DNA of 32,888 nt from Fragilariopsis cylindrus CCMP1102. Lineage: Eukaryota > Bacillariophyta > Bacillariophyceae > Bacillariales > Bacillariaceae. The notes under the pieces were generated by a model. That model did not search any database, was not told the DNA's origin, and saw only the letters and a list, made by a program, of their open reading frames with translations. Below, one piece after another: positions 10,905-21,047 of this stretch; the first letter of the stretch is position 1; each line of letters opens with the position of its first letter. The position numbers and the translations under genes are program-made. The stretch is taken from contig FMBT01000246.1 in the NCBI GenBank assembly GCA_900095095.1, positions 1 to 32,888 on the forward strand, in the 5' to 3' direction.

Positions 10905-11249
10905 TGCATTTAGGAGGACGTAGGAACAAACAACAATATCTCTTCAGAAGAAGATTCCTGGTTATCGAATTGGATGATGCTTGTTGGCTAATATTATCAT
11001 TAATATTAGTTCACATTATAATAATACGAAAAAAGTATCAGGCGTCTGTCATTCCTCCAACGATTGTGATTCAACCATAAACAAAACGCGACTTTTGTGA
11101 AAACAAACAGAATCAACAAAAACGAAACAAAACGCAAAATAAATATATTGATGCTACTTTTACTATAATCAGGAAGGGAATGAAAGTTGTGTACTGCGGA
11201 ATTTATATATGTTAAACAAGAACTGAAAAGAATTAAAACTAAATAGAAG
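10905..11249. other. Intergenic, divergent promoter region
   Basis: The 345-bp gap lies between the 5' ends of the coiled-coil gene and RPAC2, so it must contain both start regions. It is AT-rich with A-runs at 11090-11140. No gene seen; the minus-strand frame over 11006-11269 is a hydrophobic shadow. Confidence 0.5.
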
Positions 11250-11481
11250 ATGAGTGTAAATGAAGTCAAACTGAAAAGTGTCGATGACGATAAACTTTTT
11301 GTTGTAAAGGGGACGGGGCCCGCATCAAATCGAACATTTGCGATTGGAAATGAAGATCACACATTGGGAAATGCTTTACGACATGTACGTATACACGTGC
11401 GATTGATTTGCTTGATTGAATGGATGCATAATAAAAATGTTGGCACTTGTAGTAATATTGCGAAATATATTACATGAATAG

Positions 11482-11515
<34 letters not shown>

Positions 11516-11915
11516 TTCGATGAATTCAAATTTGATTATCCTAATCGTATATCGTTTGTCGCTTTTTCATTATTTTTTTGAATTTGTTTTTGTTTTCGTT
11601 TTGAAATAACAGATTATGATACAGAACTCAAAGGTTGAATTTTGCGGATATTCTGTACCTCATCCATCTGAACCGATTGTTCATGTGAGGGTACAAACGA
11701 AAGAACCAACAACTGCTATACAAGCACTTCAAGAGTCTTGTGAAACACTATATGATCAATGTGATTATGTTCTTTCGCAACTAGAAGCGAAGCTACCAGA
11801 AGTAACAGCAGACTCAAAAGCACTGCAATTGAAACTAGCAGAAATGTTAGAAGAAGAGGACGATGATGATGATGACGATGATGAAGATGCCGAAGAAGTT
11901 CCTATGGAGGAATAA
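11250..11915 (+). CDS. RPC19: RNA polymerase I and III subunit RPAC2 (RPC19/AC19)
   Basis: Two exons, 11250-11384 and 11613-11915, separated by a 228-nt phase-0 GTACGT...AACAG intron, giving 145 aa. RPAC2 pairs with RPAC1 (AC40) to form the alpha-like assembly platform of RNA polymerases I and III in the nucleus. The family signature spans the splice: NEDHTLGNALRH then IMIQNSKVEFCGYSVPHPSE. The dimerisation helices follow (TAIQALQESCETLYDQCDY). It ends with an acidic tail of consecutive Asp and Glu, encoded by a GAT-rich repeat. Length suits the family (about 130-145 aa). Reading through the intron gives a short truncated peptide, so the spliced form is preferred. Confidence 0.95.
11491..11516. 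repeat. (AT)n tract in the RPAC2 intron
   Basis: Uninterrupted AT dinucleotide run of about 26 bp inside the single intron of the polymerase subunit gene. Confidence 0.85.
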
Positions 11916-12106
11916 TTAATCTGCTTATTTATTATTACTAATTACTATCTTTCCTTTGTCTTATGAAGCTCTTTAATGTTTGCAATGCAATCACCATAAT
12001 ATGTATTAGTTGTAGAATGTTCTTGTACGCGTAGCGGAAATGATATTGTTCTCCAGCACGAATTATTACCTAGGAAATATATACAGTATGATGAAAATAA
12101 ATGTAT

Positions 12107-13447
12107 CTATTTCTTGACCGTGAATTTTTTTTTCTCTGCATCTGCTGTTAATCGTAGTGCTTGGATTTTAGCAAACGACTCGTCGACAAAATCAAAATAT
12201 ACCTTTTTATCAAAAGAACCTCGGAAAAAGTTACATGATAGATTGACTTCTAACAAACAAATAGGTACTTTTGGATCTGCACTGAATACCACATCCCATC
12301 CAGCAAGTGGTACGTCGGGACACATTTTCATATGACTATGTTCAACTAAAGCCAGTACTCCTTTAATATCAGGTACACTGTTGCCAGAAACAGGTATATC
12401 ACCATCAGGATGTGTTGTGTGTCTTTCCGTGTCAGAGGATCTCCATGGGCATCGTCCGGGTAGTGCTTCATGTAATCCCAAACGATACCAATGTGCATTG
12501 GTCGTACCACCTTTGATCAATCCAGTTTTGACATCAACATCAAATAGGATAGAATCATGATCAGTAGCTGCACCTTCACGACCCGCACGGAAGACACAAC
12601 TCAATGCGGTAACATCCTCGTCCTTTGGTGTCTTATCTAAATTAATAGAAGCTTTACTTTGTGTAATAACTCGGAATGTAGACAGGGGTGCATTTTTGGG
12701 TAACATGGTATTCACCCAGTCACTATTGGATATCGTTTCTTGAATAATCCAATCTCCACCTGCGGTAGCATTTTTATAGAAATATATTCCCATCCCACCT
12801 TCTTCATTCCGATGCTTGATAACCAATCCTGGTGTTTCTAAATAGGGAGACACAGGAACACCTAACTTCGAACCACCATCGAGGAATGTCCATTTATTTT
12901 CCATCTCGTATCCCTTGGGTGTGTCATTCAAAAGTGCATGTAAACCAACAACGTTACAATTTAATCTCCAATATTGGAACCAATCATCTGGTGCGAGTAA
13001 TCTCGTAGCGTATTCTTCACTGATACTAGATTTACATCTAGAAATAATCCATTTATGAATTGCAGCAGCATAACTTGCTGCTGGGTATGTCGTTAATAAA
13101 AATAGTAAACCTAAAATCCTACTTCGTGCAACAATCGATAATGGGATACCAGTTCCTGGTATAGCAACATTCCGTAAATTGTCGATCATATCATCACGGT
13201 ACGATCCCTTCCGATAATGTGGTTTGTTGTATAGATAAAATACCGATGACAAACTAAAAAGATGAATCCTTGCATGTTGTTTGAATAGGGATGTCTTTTC
13301 AGAATCTGTCGATTTGATTTTTAAACTTGAAATAGTCGATTCATTATTTAACAAGTAGGGCGAAGTACGTCCACTACCAATCAGGTAGTAAAATAGACCA
13401 GAATAGTATGTATTCGTCGATGATAGGAGAGAAAACGGTTGACCCAT
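12107..13447 (-). CDS. Possible ATP-grasp protein, putatively N-myristoylated
   Basis: A single exon of 446 aa. The text resembles sugar-transfer-associated ATP-grasp proteins: STFRVIT near residue 265, CVFRAGREGAATDHDS near 290, a VDVKTGLIKGG turn, and a C-terminal WDVVFSADPKVPICLLEVN with the acidic/Asn pair expected for metal binding (E-x-N). A hydrophobic segment at about 110-130 (SRILGLLFLLTTYPAASYAAA) may be a membrane helix or part of the fold. The N-terminus MGQPFS fits the N-myristoylation pattern (Gly2, Ser6), suggesting membrane attachment. No substrate can be named. It is convergent with RPAC2, 191 bp apart. ATP-grasp assignment is by motif spacing only; the reading frame itself is secure. 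Confidence 0.75.
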   Translation of the reverse strand: MGQPFSLLSSTNTYYSGLFYYLIGSGRTSPYLLNNESTISSLKIKSTDSEKTSLFKQHARIHLFSLSSVFYLYNKPHYRKGSYRDDMIDNLRNVAIPGTGIPLSIVARSRILGLLFLLTTYPAASYAAAIHKWIISRCKSSISEEYATRLLAPDDWFQYWRLNCNVVGLHALLNDTPKGYEMENKWTFLDGGSKLGVPVSPYLETPGLVIKHRNEEGGMGIYFYKNATAGGDWIIQETISNSDWVNTMLPKNAPLSTFRVITQSKASINLDKTPKDEDVTALSCVFRAGREGAATDHDSILFDVDVKTGLIKGGTTNAHWYRLGLHEALPGRCPWRSSDTERHTTHPDGDIPVSGNSVPDIKGVLALVEHSHMKMCPDVPLAGWDVVFSADPKVPICLLEVNLSCNFFRGSFDKKVYFDFVDESFAKIQALRLTADAEKKKFTVKK

Positions 13448-14123
13448 ATTATAATATATTATAATGTACTGTGAGATTTGGATACGATTAGCGAGAGTAG
13501 GGGAGGAGTGTAGAAAAGATGGAAAGATGTAATAATATTATGGCTCTTGGTGTTGTCGTCGAAAGATGAGACGGTATGCAATGAGAAGATGCGAAAGGTC
13601 GAGTTGTCGAATCAATACAAGAGGTGACGATGCAATGTGCTTGGTAGATCCGATTACGTCAATCGCAACAGCCAAGTTTTCATTAATTAGTTTGTGATAG
13701 TGCTGATTCATGCATACTGTATTCATTACGATTTGATACACGTGACGGCGATGATGATGATGTCATTTTCATTTTACTGTGTACATAGTAGGTTGTGAAT
13801 AAGTGAAAAAAGAATAGTTTTCCTGCAAGTCTGTCCATCCTACGTTTTTGTTATCTAAAGTTAAAAAACAATGTTCTTCGCGGTTCTCTGTTCGCTTCGT
13901 GAAATTTGACAGGCTGATGGCACGATCCATTGAAGATCCAAAAAGTCGTGAGAAATCTTTCACTTCTTCTCTTTGCAAATCTAAAATCAAATCCGGAAGC
14001 GATACAGTGTTAGAAAGTCATAGAGGAAGGAAATCAACGAGATTACAGGCGAACATAAGAAAGTAAAGCAAGGCAAGAGAGATCTAACCAAACTCAAGAA
14101 GAACAATCTCTAATTATCTAAGA
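13448..14123. other. Intergenic, divergent promoter region
   Basis: The region lies between the start of the ATP-grasp-like gene (-) and the aldehyde dehydrogenase (+). Open frames at 13538-13741 (-), 13769-13990 (-) and 13848-14066 (+) overlap each other and show no family pattern. I regard this as regulatory and 5' UTR sequence. Confidence 0.5.
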
Positions 14124-15756
14124 ATGGTGCAACCTTTAGCTAAGTTCGGTGATTTAGAAACACGATTATTCATTAATAATGAATTTGTTAATTCTATTTC
14201 TGGTAGAACCTTCCCTACTATTAATCCAGCAACAGAAGAGACCATTTGTGAAGTCCAAGAAGCTGATGCAGCTGATGTTGATCTATCTGTTAAGGCTGCC
14301 ATTGATGCATTCAAACTAGGCTCACCATGGAGATCAATGGCAGCATCCGAACGTGGAAAACTTTTATGGAAGTTAGCAGATCTAATAGAAAGGGATGCAA
14401 AGTATCTTGAGGAATTAGAAGCACTTGATAATGGTAAACCACTCGGTAGAGATGGACAATACGGAACTGCTGTTGATGTTGGTCTTACTATAGCCATTTA
14501 TCGTTATGCATCAGGATGGTGTGATAAGATTGCAGGTGATACGATTCCTGTTGATGGGAATACATTATGTTATACACGTAAGGAACCGATTGGAGTCTGT
14601 GGTGCAATCATACCATGGAATTTTCCATTACTGATGCAGTCATGGAAATTAGCACCAGCACTTGCTGCTGGATGCACAATGGTACTGAAATCATCTGAAA
14701 AGACTCCATTAACAGCATTGCACACATCAAAGTTAATAGCTGAAGCTGGATTTCCTCCCGGTGTTGTTAATACATTAAGTGGATTCGGTCCAACTGCTGG
14801 TGAAGCACTTGTGAAACATCCTGGAGTGCATAAACTTGGTAAGCTTCGTTCCTATGTCTCCCGTGTTACGATCTCTAAGTACAGAGTGTTGTGTCGCTTC
14901 GCTTTTTCTAATTTAGTTATTTCTTTCGCTCATCGCTCATTTTACCTTCCCCTCTGAATTGAATGACGAAATATTCGCTTCATTAGCTTTTACTGGCTCC
15001 AGTTTAACGGGAACAAAGATTGTTCAGATGGCAAAATTGAAACGGGTCACATTAGAATTGGGAGGCAAATCACCTGTTATTGTTTGTGACGATGCTAACT
15101 TAGATGTTGCAGTTGGTGCATGTCACGTTGGACTGTTTTTAAATCAAGGTCAATGCTGTTGTGCAGGATCAAGAATTTATGTTCAGGATACTATTTACGA
15201 CAAATTCGTTGAAAAGGCTGTTGAAAAAGCCAAGCAAATGAAGATCGGTGCATACAATCAACCAGAAGTTGAACATGGACCACAAGTTGATGAACTTCAA
15301 TTTGATCGTGTTATGGGCTACATCCAAAAGGGTAAAGATGAAGGTGCAACAGTTTCGCTTGGAGGTGCCCGATATGGCACAAAGGGATATTTTATTCAAC
15401 CAACAATTTTTACTGATGTGAATGATGAAATGACTGTTGCCAAGGAAGAAATTTTTGGTCCTGTGATGTCAATTATGAAATTTTCGACCGATGAAGAAGT
15501 TGTTGAACGTGCTAATGGATCATGTTTTGGGTTAGGTGCTGGTATTATGAGTGAAAATATCGGCCGTGCTATTGGATTAGCACATCAGATCCGTGCCGGG
15601 TCGGTATGGATTAATACTTATGATGACTTTAGTGTCCAAGCACCGTTTGGTGGTTACAAGGATAGTGGTCACGGTCGTGAAAAGGGCAAGGAAATGTTAG
15701 ACAACTACCTGCAAACCAAATGTGTTTTTGTTCCATTACAGGGACCAAAATGCTAG
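14124..15756 (+). CDS. Aldehyde dehydrogenase, ALDH1/ALDH2 type
   Basis: Two exons, 14124-14838 and 14987-15756, with a 148-nt phase-1 GTAAGC...ATTAG intron, give 494 aa. It oxidises aldehydes to acids with NAD(P)+. The cofactor and catalytic signatures are complete: IPWNFPL (Asn of the oxyanion hole), [20 protein letters not shown] restored across the splice, LELGGKSP (general-base Glu), and [11 protein letters not shown] with the nucleophilic Cys at about residue 296. EEIFGPV and the C-terminal [14 protein letters not shown] are also present. Length and motifs match the tetrameric ALDH1/2 group. The N-terminus ([12 protein letters not shown]) lacks a convincing mitochondrial presequence, so a cytosolic enzyme is likely. 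Substrate cannot be read from sequence. Confidence 0.95.
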
Positions 15757-16345
15757 AAATAATATGTGTATATATATATGTATAGTTACATAGTTATTAG
15801 CGACTGAACTACGTTTTTTTAAGGAAAATATTATATATTATTCGGCCATGCTATGATAATGATGATGATGATGATGATAGGTTCGAAGGTGTAGGCGAAT
15901 TTCATGGTGCAACGAAATACATAGAACAATAAATAACATCGCAAAAATCATTAATAAAGTATTCAATATCGAGTTTATATATCTATTATTATGTAGTACT
16001 TTTTGTTATTGTATTATCCACCTTAATATATATACGTGAAGTATCGTGTCGTGCAAAAAAAAAATGTGTACGTGCGTATTAGCTTGCAATGGAGGATGCG
16101 AATTTTTAAATTTCTCATAATTTTTTTTATCGGAGTATATGTACGATGTACGAAGTTACCGTATCAAAAGCACAGTATCACACATCAATAATAAGACATC
16201 AACCACACGACAACGATTCACGCATCACAACAGCGAACAACGAACAACGACGACATACGCATAGTATCATTATTTCTGCCTTAGATATGGCATATGGCAT
16301 ACTTTCTTCTTTCATCACAACACAAAACATAAAGAAGGAGCAGTA
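15757..16345. other. Intergenic between ALDH and kinase
   Basis: AT-rich spacer with a (GAT)6 tract at 15861-15878 and an A9 run near 16056. The plus-strand frame at 16146-16346 ends in the kinase ATG and has no family features; it is probably 5' leader. The kinase promoter should lie here. Confidence 0.5.
15861..15878. repeat. (GAT)6 microsatellite
   Basis: Perfect trinucleotide run just downstream of the aldehyde dehydrogenase stop, in non-coding DNA. Confidence 0.85.
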
Positions 16346-16468
16346 ATGCCGTTTTCTAACTTCAAGCCTCGTCGTGGACGACCACCGTTATTCTTGACAC
16401 TACTTGTATCATTACTAATTGTTATTATAGTTGAGGTACACGCTGCATCTACTCCTACACCTATTTCG

Positions 16469-16504
<36 letters not shown>

Positions 16505-18366
16505 GCGAGAAAAGTTGTGATCGGCATTGATGGAGGAACTGAATCTATCAGAGCATGTTGCTTTGACGCCGAAACAGGTCATGTCATAGGAAAGCCGTGT
16601 GCGGCACCATATAAAACATACCACCAATATCCTGGCTGGGCAGAGCAAGACCCTAACGATTGGTACGAATGCATGGGAAGATCAGTCCGAGGTGCTGTAG
16701 ACTCTTTATCGCAACACGACGAAAATAATGGTAGTTACGATATATGCTGTGTATGCGTGGATACAACATGCTGTTCCGTCGTCGCATTAGACAAGAACAA
16801 CAACCCATTAAGAAAATGTCTCCTGTGGATGGATCAACGATCTTCTTCTCAAACAGAACAAATAATGGAAAAATGCAAAGGTGATCCTGCGCTTCAGGTC
16901 AATTGCGGGGGGGCTGGTCCAATATCTGCTGAATGGATGACTCCAAAAGCATTATGGATACGTCAAAATGAACCTCAAATATGGGAAGAAGCGAAGACGA
17001 TTTGTGAATACCAAGACTATATCAATTATAAACTTACAAACATAATGTGCGCCTCTTCTTGTAACGCTGCGTCTCGGTGGCACTTTGATGGAGAAGAATG
17101 TTTAGAAGAATCGACTCCTGAAAATCCGTTCCCAGGAAGGCCAGTATCGATGTGGGAAAAATTGGGCATTCCTGAGTTGGCTGAAAAACTTCCATTGAAG
17201 TATATTCATATGGGAGGCCTCGTTGGGAGATTGACAGAGGAAGCTGCTAGACATTTAAATTTACGTGTAGGGACAAAAGTAGCTCAAGGAGGTCCTGATG
17301 CGTTCGTCGGGATGGTAGGTCTTGGGTGCATCAACCCTGGACAATTGTGTCTAATCACGGGATCATCTCATTTGCATTGCGTCGTTACTTCTACTCCAGC
17401 TACCGCTCCAGGCATTTGGGGCGCTTATAAAGGTGCTCCTTTGCCGGGAATTTGCTTTGCAGAGGGAGGGCAGGTACGAAACACAAATAATTTTCAATTT
17501 CAGTTCTTATTTTTCATTCTCTTCTGTTCTCACATTATGTATCATACATACTTCTGTTAGTCGTCAACCGGTAGTATCATTCGATGGTAGGTTACAAATT
17601 TACAATACAAAAAAATCAAGTCTCGTTTTCATATGATTTTTTCTTCTTTCTCGTTTTCTCACATCATTATATTATAACATCACAAAAAACCTTCCTACCT
17701 CGCAGGGCACGGAACATTCTTGGTGAAAGTGAAAGAGAGTACAAGGAATTTGACGAAGAGGCCTCTAAAATATCACCAGGATGCGATGGTCTTGTTGCCT
17801 TAGAAACCTTCCAGGGTAGTCGGACTCCTGTGACTGATCCACTCCAGCGTGGAGCTTTACTTGGTCTCACACTTGCACACACTCGTGCACACATATGGCG
17901 AGCCTTAATGGAATCTGTCTGCTTCGGAACACGATCATGCTTGGAGGGGCTAGAAAAGGCAGGTCATGGGTGTGACGAGATTGTTATCGCGGGGGGTGCA
18001 ACGAGAAGCGACTTATGGCTTCAAATGCACGCAGATGTAACGGGAAAGCCGGTAGTCGTTTGCGAATTTATAGATGCCCCACTATTGGGATGCGCCATTC
18101 TAGCGAGTGTTAATGCTGGTGTTCACGAGACAGTCAACGATGCCGTCAATAACATGGTCAGAAAAGCAAAGCGTATTAAGCCTTCCGAAGTATCCTCGAA
18201 AACTTACGATGAACTATATACTCGTCTTTATAGCGGATTAGGGAGTGCAACGAGACCTATTCATCATGCTATTGCTGCTTTTAGTAGAGGCGGTCATATT
18301 TCAGCCATACGTAGTGCTCTCGACGACGAAAGTAAAAATACAAGACTAGAAGTTCCAGTACCATGA
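16346..18366 (+). CDS. FGGY-family carbohydrate kinase with signal peptide, N-terminal part of kinase-epimerase fusion
   Basis: Three exons: 16346-17473, 17561-17586 (26 nt) and 17706 onward, with introns of 87 and 119 nt (GTACG...TTAG, phase 0; GTAGG...GCAG, phase 2). FGGY kinases phosphorylate sugars such as ribulose, xylulose, ribitol or glycerol. The N-terminal ATPase signature is VVIGIDGGTESIRACCFD. AEGGQ, then SSTGSIIRW restored across the splices, then GGATRSDLWLQMHADVTGKP are the classic C-terminal FGGY signature, and GGPDAFVGMVGLG holds the likely catalytic Asp. Before the kinase lies a hydrophobic signal (PLFLTLLVSLLIVIIVEVHA) and a Ser-rich linker made by a (TCA)12 run at 16469-16504, implying entry to the secretory route or complex plastid. 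The frame stops at TGA 18364, directly against an epimerase-like domain. The match to ribulose kinases is plausible given that neighbour; substrate unproven. Confidence 0.88.
16469..16504 (+). repeat. (TCA)12 coding repeat, poly-Ser linker
   Basis: The repeat encodes the Ser run between the signal peptide and the kinase domain. It preserves the frame and probably varies in length among alleles. Confidence 0.9.
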
Positions 18367-19067
18367 TCGATGTGGATTCCCAACAATATCCCCTTCACTT
18401 CTTGCCTCTGACTGGTCTAACATTCGAGGGGAAGTACAGCGCTGTATAGACGCGGGATGTTCCCGGCTACATATAGATATCTTTGATGGAGTCTTTCTGG
18501 ACTCTCCACACGCCTTAACATTCGGTCCACAGATGGTTGACGCAATTCGAAGATGTTCGGATGATACTATATTAGATCTACATATATGTGTTGATCGTCC
18601 TGCACGGTACATCCAAGCGATGAAAGAAGCTGGTGGTAACACATTTATATTTCAATGGGAGGCTGTAAAAGATGCAAGGGAACCCTTGAAAGCAGCTCTC
18701 GAGATTGCCAGGGAAGTGGTGAAGTCAGGTATGGATGCGGAATTTCTATCAATCCTCTACAAGTGTTGAGGAGATCTACCCTATTTTGAATTCTGGTTTG
18801 ATCGCTGTGTTGATGTTCTTGCTGTAGAACCTGGATTTGGAGGGCAAACTTTCCAAGATGCGCTATTGAAAAGATAGAAACATTATCTCAATTCCGGGGA
18901 AATTCTCCTGTAGAAAATCACTTTAAGATAATGGTGGATGGTGGTATCAATAAAGACACTGCCGAGAGAGTAACTGCCGCAGATATATTGGTCGCTGGAA
19001 CTTTTTATTCAAACATCCTGACCTACGAGACGGTATTGCAAAAATGAAGGCATCTCGTCGCAACTAA
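18367..19067 (+). pseudogene. Ribulose-phosphate 3-epimerase domain, frame broken seven times
   Basis: RPE interconverts D-ribulose-5-P and D-xylulose-5-P in the pentose phosphate and Calvin cycles. Pieces in successive frames give ISPSLLASDWSNIRGEV, LHIDIFDGVF (metal-binding His and catalytic Asp), LDLHICVDRP (second His), SINP, VEEIYPILNSG, DVLAVEPGFGGQTFQ, IMVDGGINKD (second catalytic Asp) and a final KHPDLRDGIAKMKASRRN ending at TAA 19065-19067. All catalytic residues remain. Breaks lie near 18361, 18379, 18733, 18755, 18797, 18861 and 19002; each needs one added base, mostly within a short run (CC, CCC, GG, TTT, TTTTT). Counting these, kinase plus epimerase is 841 codons, so a single fused protein of about 840 aa is the natural reading. 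No promoter space separates it from the kinase. Either an error-rich consensus or a very young pseudogene domain. Confidence 0.8.
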
Positions 19068-19361
19068 TCATATTGCTCGCATTAGCAAAAGTCACTAATA
19101 TCAAAAGTGAGATTGAGAATAAGAAGTAATAATATTCCCGATATAGACGTCGTCTATGAAGCAGAAAACAAAAACAACACAAGAACAACAACTATTGGCA
19201 ACTTTAAAAGCGGCTAAGGTGATAGATGATTCTGCAGGTATTCAATATGCAAAAGTCCTAGCTAAATCAATGAAAAAATCAAGTCATAGTAAATGTAGAT
19301 ACTACATAAATATATTATAAATACCATGGTAATGCTAAACATAAATGGTGAAATAATCCAA

Positions 19362-21047
19362 CTAGTACTCTTCGCCGAGTTCTTCTGGTTCACCGCTATC
19401 AGCTCCAACTTCCTCACTGTATGAATAGTAATAATAATAATAATAAAGCAGGAAAAATGATGACGGAGTAAAAGTTTAAAATGAGTGAGAAAAAAAAGAC
19501 TTCAAGATTAAAAAACTGCATGGATGATTACCACGTATATATACTTACTAATCTTTCTCTAATGCTGCGAGATCTTCACGCGCTTCGGAGAATTCACCTT
19601 CTTCCATACCTTCTCCAACATACCAATGGACGAATGCACGCTTGGCGTACATAAGATCAAACTTATGGTCAATACGGGAAAGAGCTTCAGCGATTGCTGT
19701 TGTATTTGCAACCATACAAACCGCACGCTTGACTTCAGCCAAATCACCTCCAGGTACATTCTTAGGAGGTTCGTAGTTAATACCACACTTGAATCCGGTT
19801 GGGCACCAATCAACGAATTGGATTGTACGCTTGGTCTTGATGGTGGCAACAGCAGCATTGACATCCTTAGGAACAACATCACCACGGTACATAAGGCAAC
19901 ATGCCATGTACTTACCATGACGAGGATCACACTTCGTCATCATGTTTGTTGGTTCGAATACGGTACTAGTGATTTCAGCAACCGAAAGGGATTCATGGAA
20001 GGCCTTGTCAGCACTGATAACAGGAGCATACGAAGTCAACATAAAATGAATACGTGGATATGGGACCAAGTTCGTTTGGAATTCAGTAACATCAACATTC
20101 AATGCACCATCGAAACGAAGGGATGCGGTCAACGAACTAATAACCTGAGCAATCAAACGATTCAAGTTGGTGTAGGTTGGTTTTTGAATATCAAGATGAC
20201 GACGACAGACATCGTACAAAGCCTCATTGTCCAAACAGAAGGTACAATCGGTATGTTCCAACAAAGCATGTGTCGACAAGACAGAGTTGTACGGTTCAAC
20301 TACGGCTGTTGAAACTTGAGGACTTGGTGATACCGCAAATGACAACTTCGATTTACGACCATAATCGACAGAAAGACGTTCCAATAAAAGAGAACCAAGA
20401 CCGGATCCGGTACCACCACCAGTTGCGTGGAAGACCAGGAAACCTTGTAGACCGGTACAGTTATCAGCAAGTTTACGGATACGATCTAAGACTTGATCCA
20501 CAATTTCCTTTCCGATAGTGTAATGACCGCGTGCGTAGTTATTAGCAGCATCTTCCTTTCCAGAAATGATTTGTTCCGGATGATAAAGTTTGGAGTACTT
20601 TCCAGTACGGACCTCGTCACACACAGTTGGTTCTAAATCAACAAAGACAGCACGGGGGACGTGCTTTCCAGAGGAAGTTTCACTGAAGAAAGTGTTGAAG
20701 GAATCATCAGCAGCACCATTGGTTGTGCCATCGGTTGGCATATCACCATTCGAATCAATACCATGCTCTAAACAATAGAGTTCCCAACAGTTGTTACCAA
20801 CTTGGATACCGGCCTGACCGAGATGGATTGAGATACATTCTGTTATCCAAGAAGAAAAAGAAAGTGGTTGGAACGAAAGGAAAAATCAATATGAGTTGAC
20901 AGTGATATTAATAACGACCACGAAAACGAATAAATAAAGAATATCAAGTCATAATACACCCACTATCTACATTTTCGGAAACCAAACAATCTCACGGTAC
21001 CCGTAATCTCCTATCAACACAACGATTGTATATTACTTACCACGCAT
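19362..21047 (-). CDS. Alpha-tubulin
   Basis: Three exons: 21041-21047 (only ATGCGTG), 19549-20839 and 19362-19416. The introns are 201 nt (GTAAGT...AACAG, phase 1) and 132 nt (GTAAGT...TACAG, phase 2), giving 450 aa. It begins [15 protein letters not shown] (the autoregulation MREC tetrapeptide) and has the nucleotide loop [12 protein letters not shown] and the C-terminal EELGEEY with the terminal Tyr that can be removed and re-added. It forms the alpha/beta dimer of microtubules. At residue 40, where most alpha-tubulins have the acetylated Lys, this one has Gly in the text [13 protein letters not shown]. The 397-aa uninterrupted part begins inside exon 2, so the true start comes from the 7-nt exon. 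The gene lies on the opposite strand to the kinase, about 295 bp apart. Confidence 0.97.

Noticed and set aside
13848..14066. Plus-strand 72-aa frame upstream of aldehyde dehydrogenase
   Set aside because: It overlaps two minus-strand frames and has basic, random-looking composition; more likely 5' leader.
18533..18769. Epimerase fragment as a separate short gene
   Set aside because: It is one of several consecutive pieces of the same RPE domain in different frames, not an independent gene.
19559..20518. Open frames on both strands inside alpha-tubulin (for example 19626-20312 +)
   Set aside because: These are shadows of the strongly biased tubulin coding sequence.
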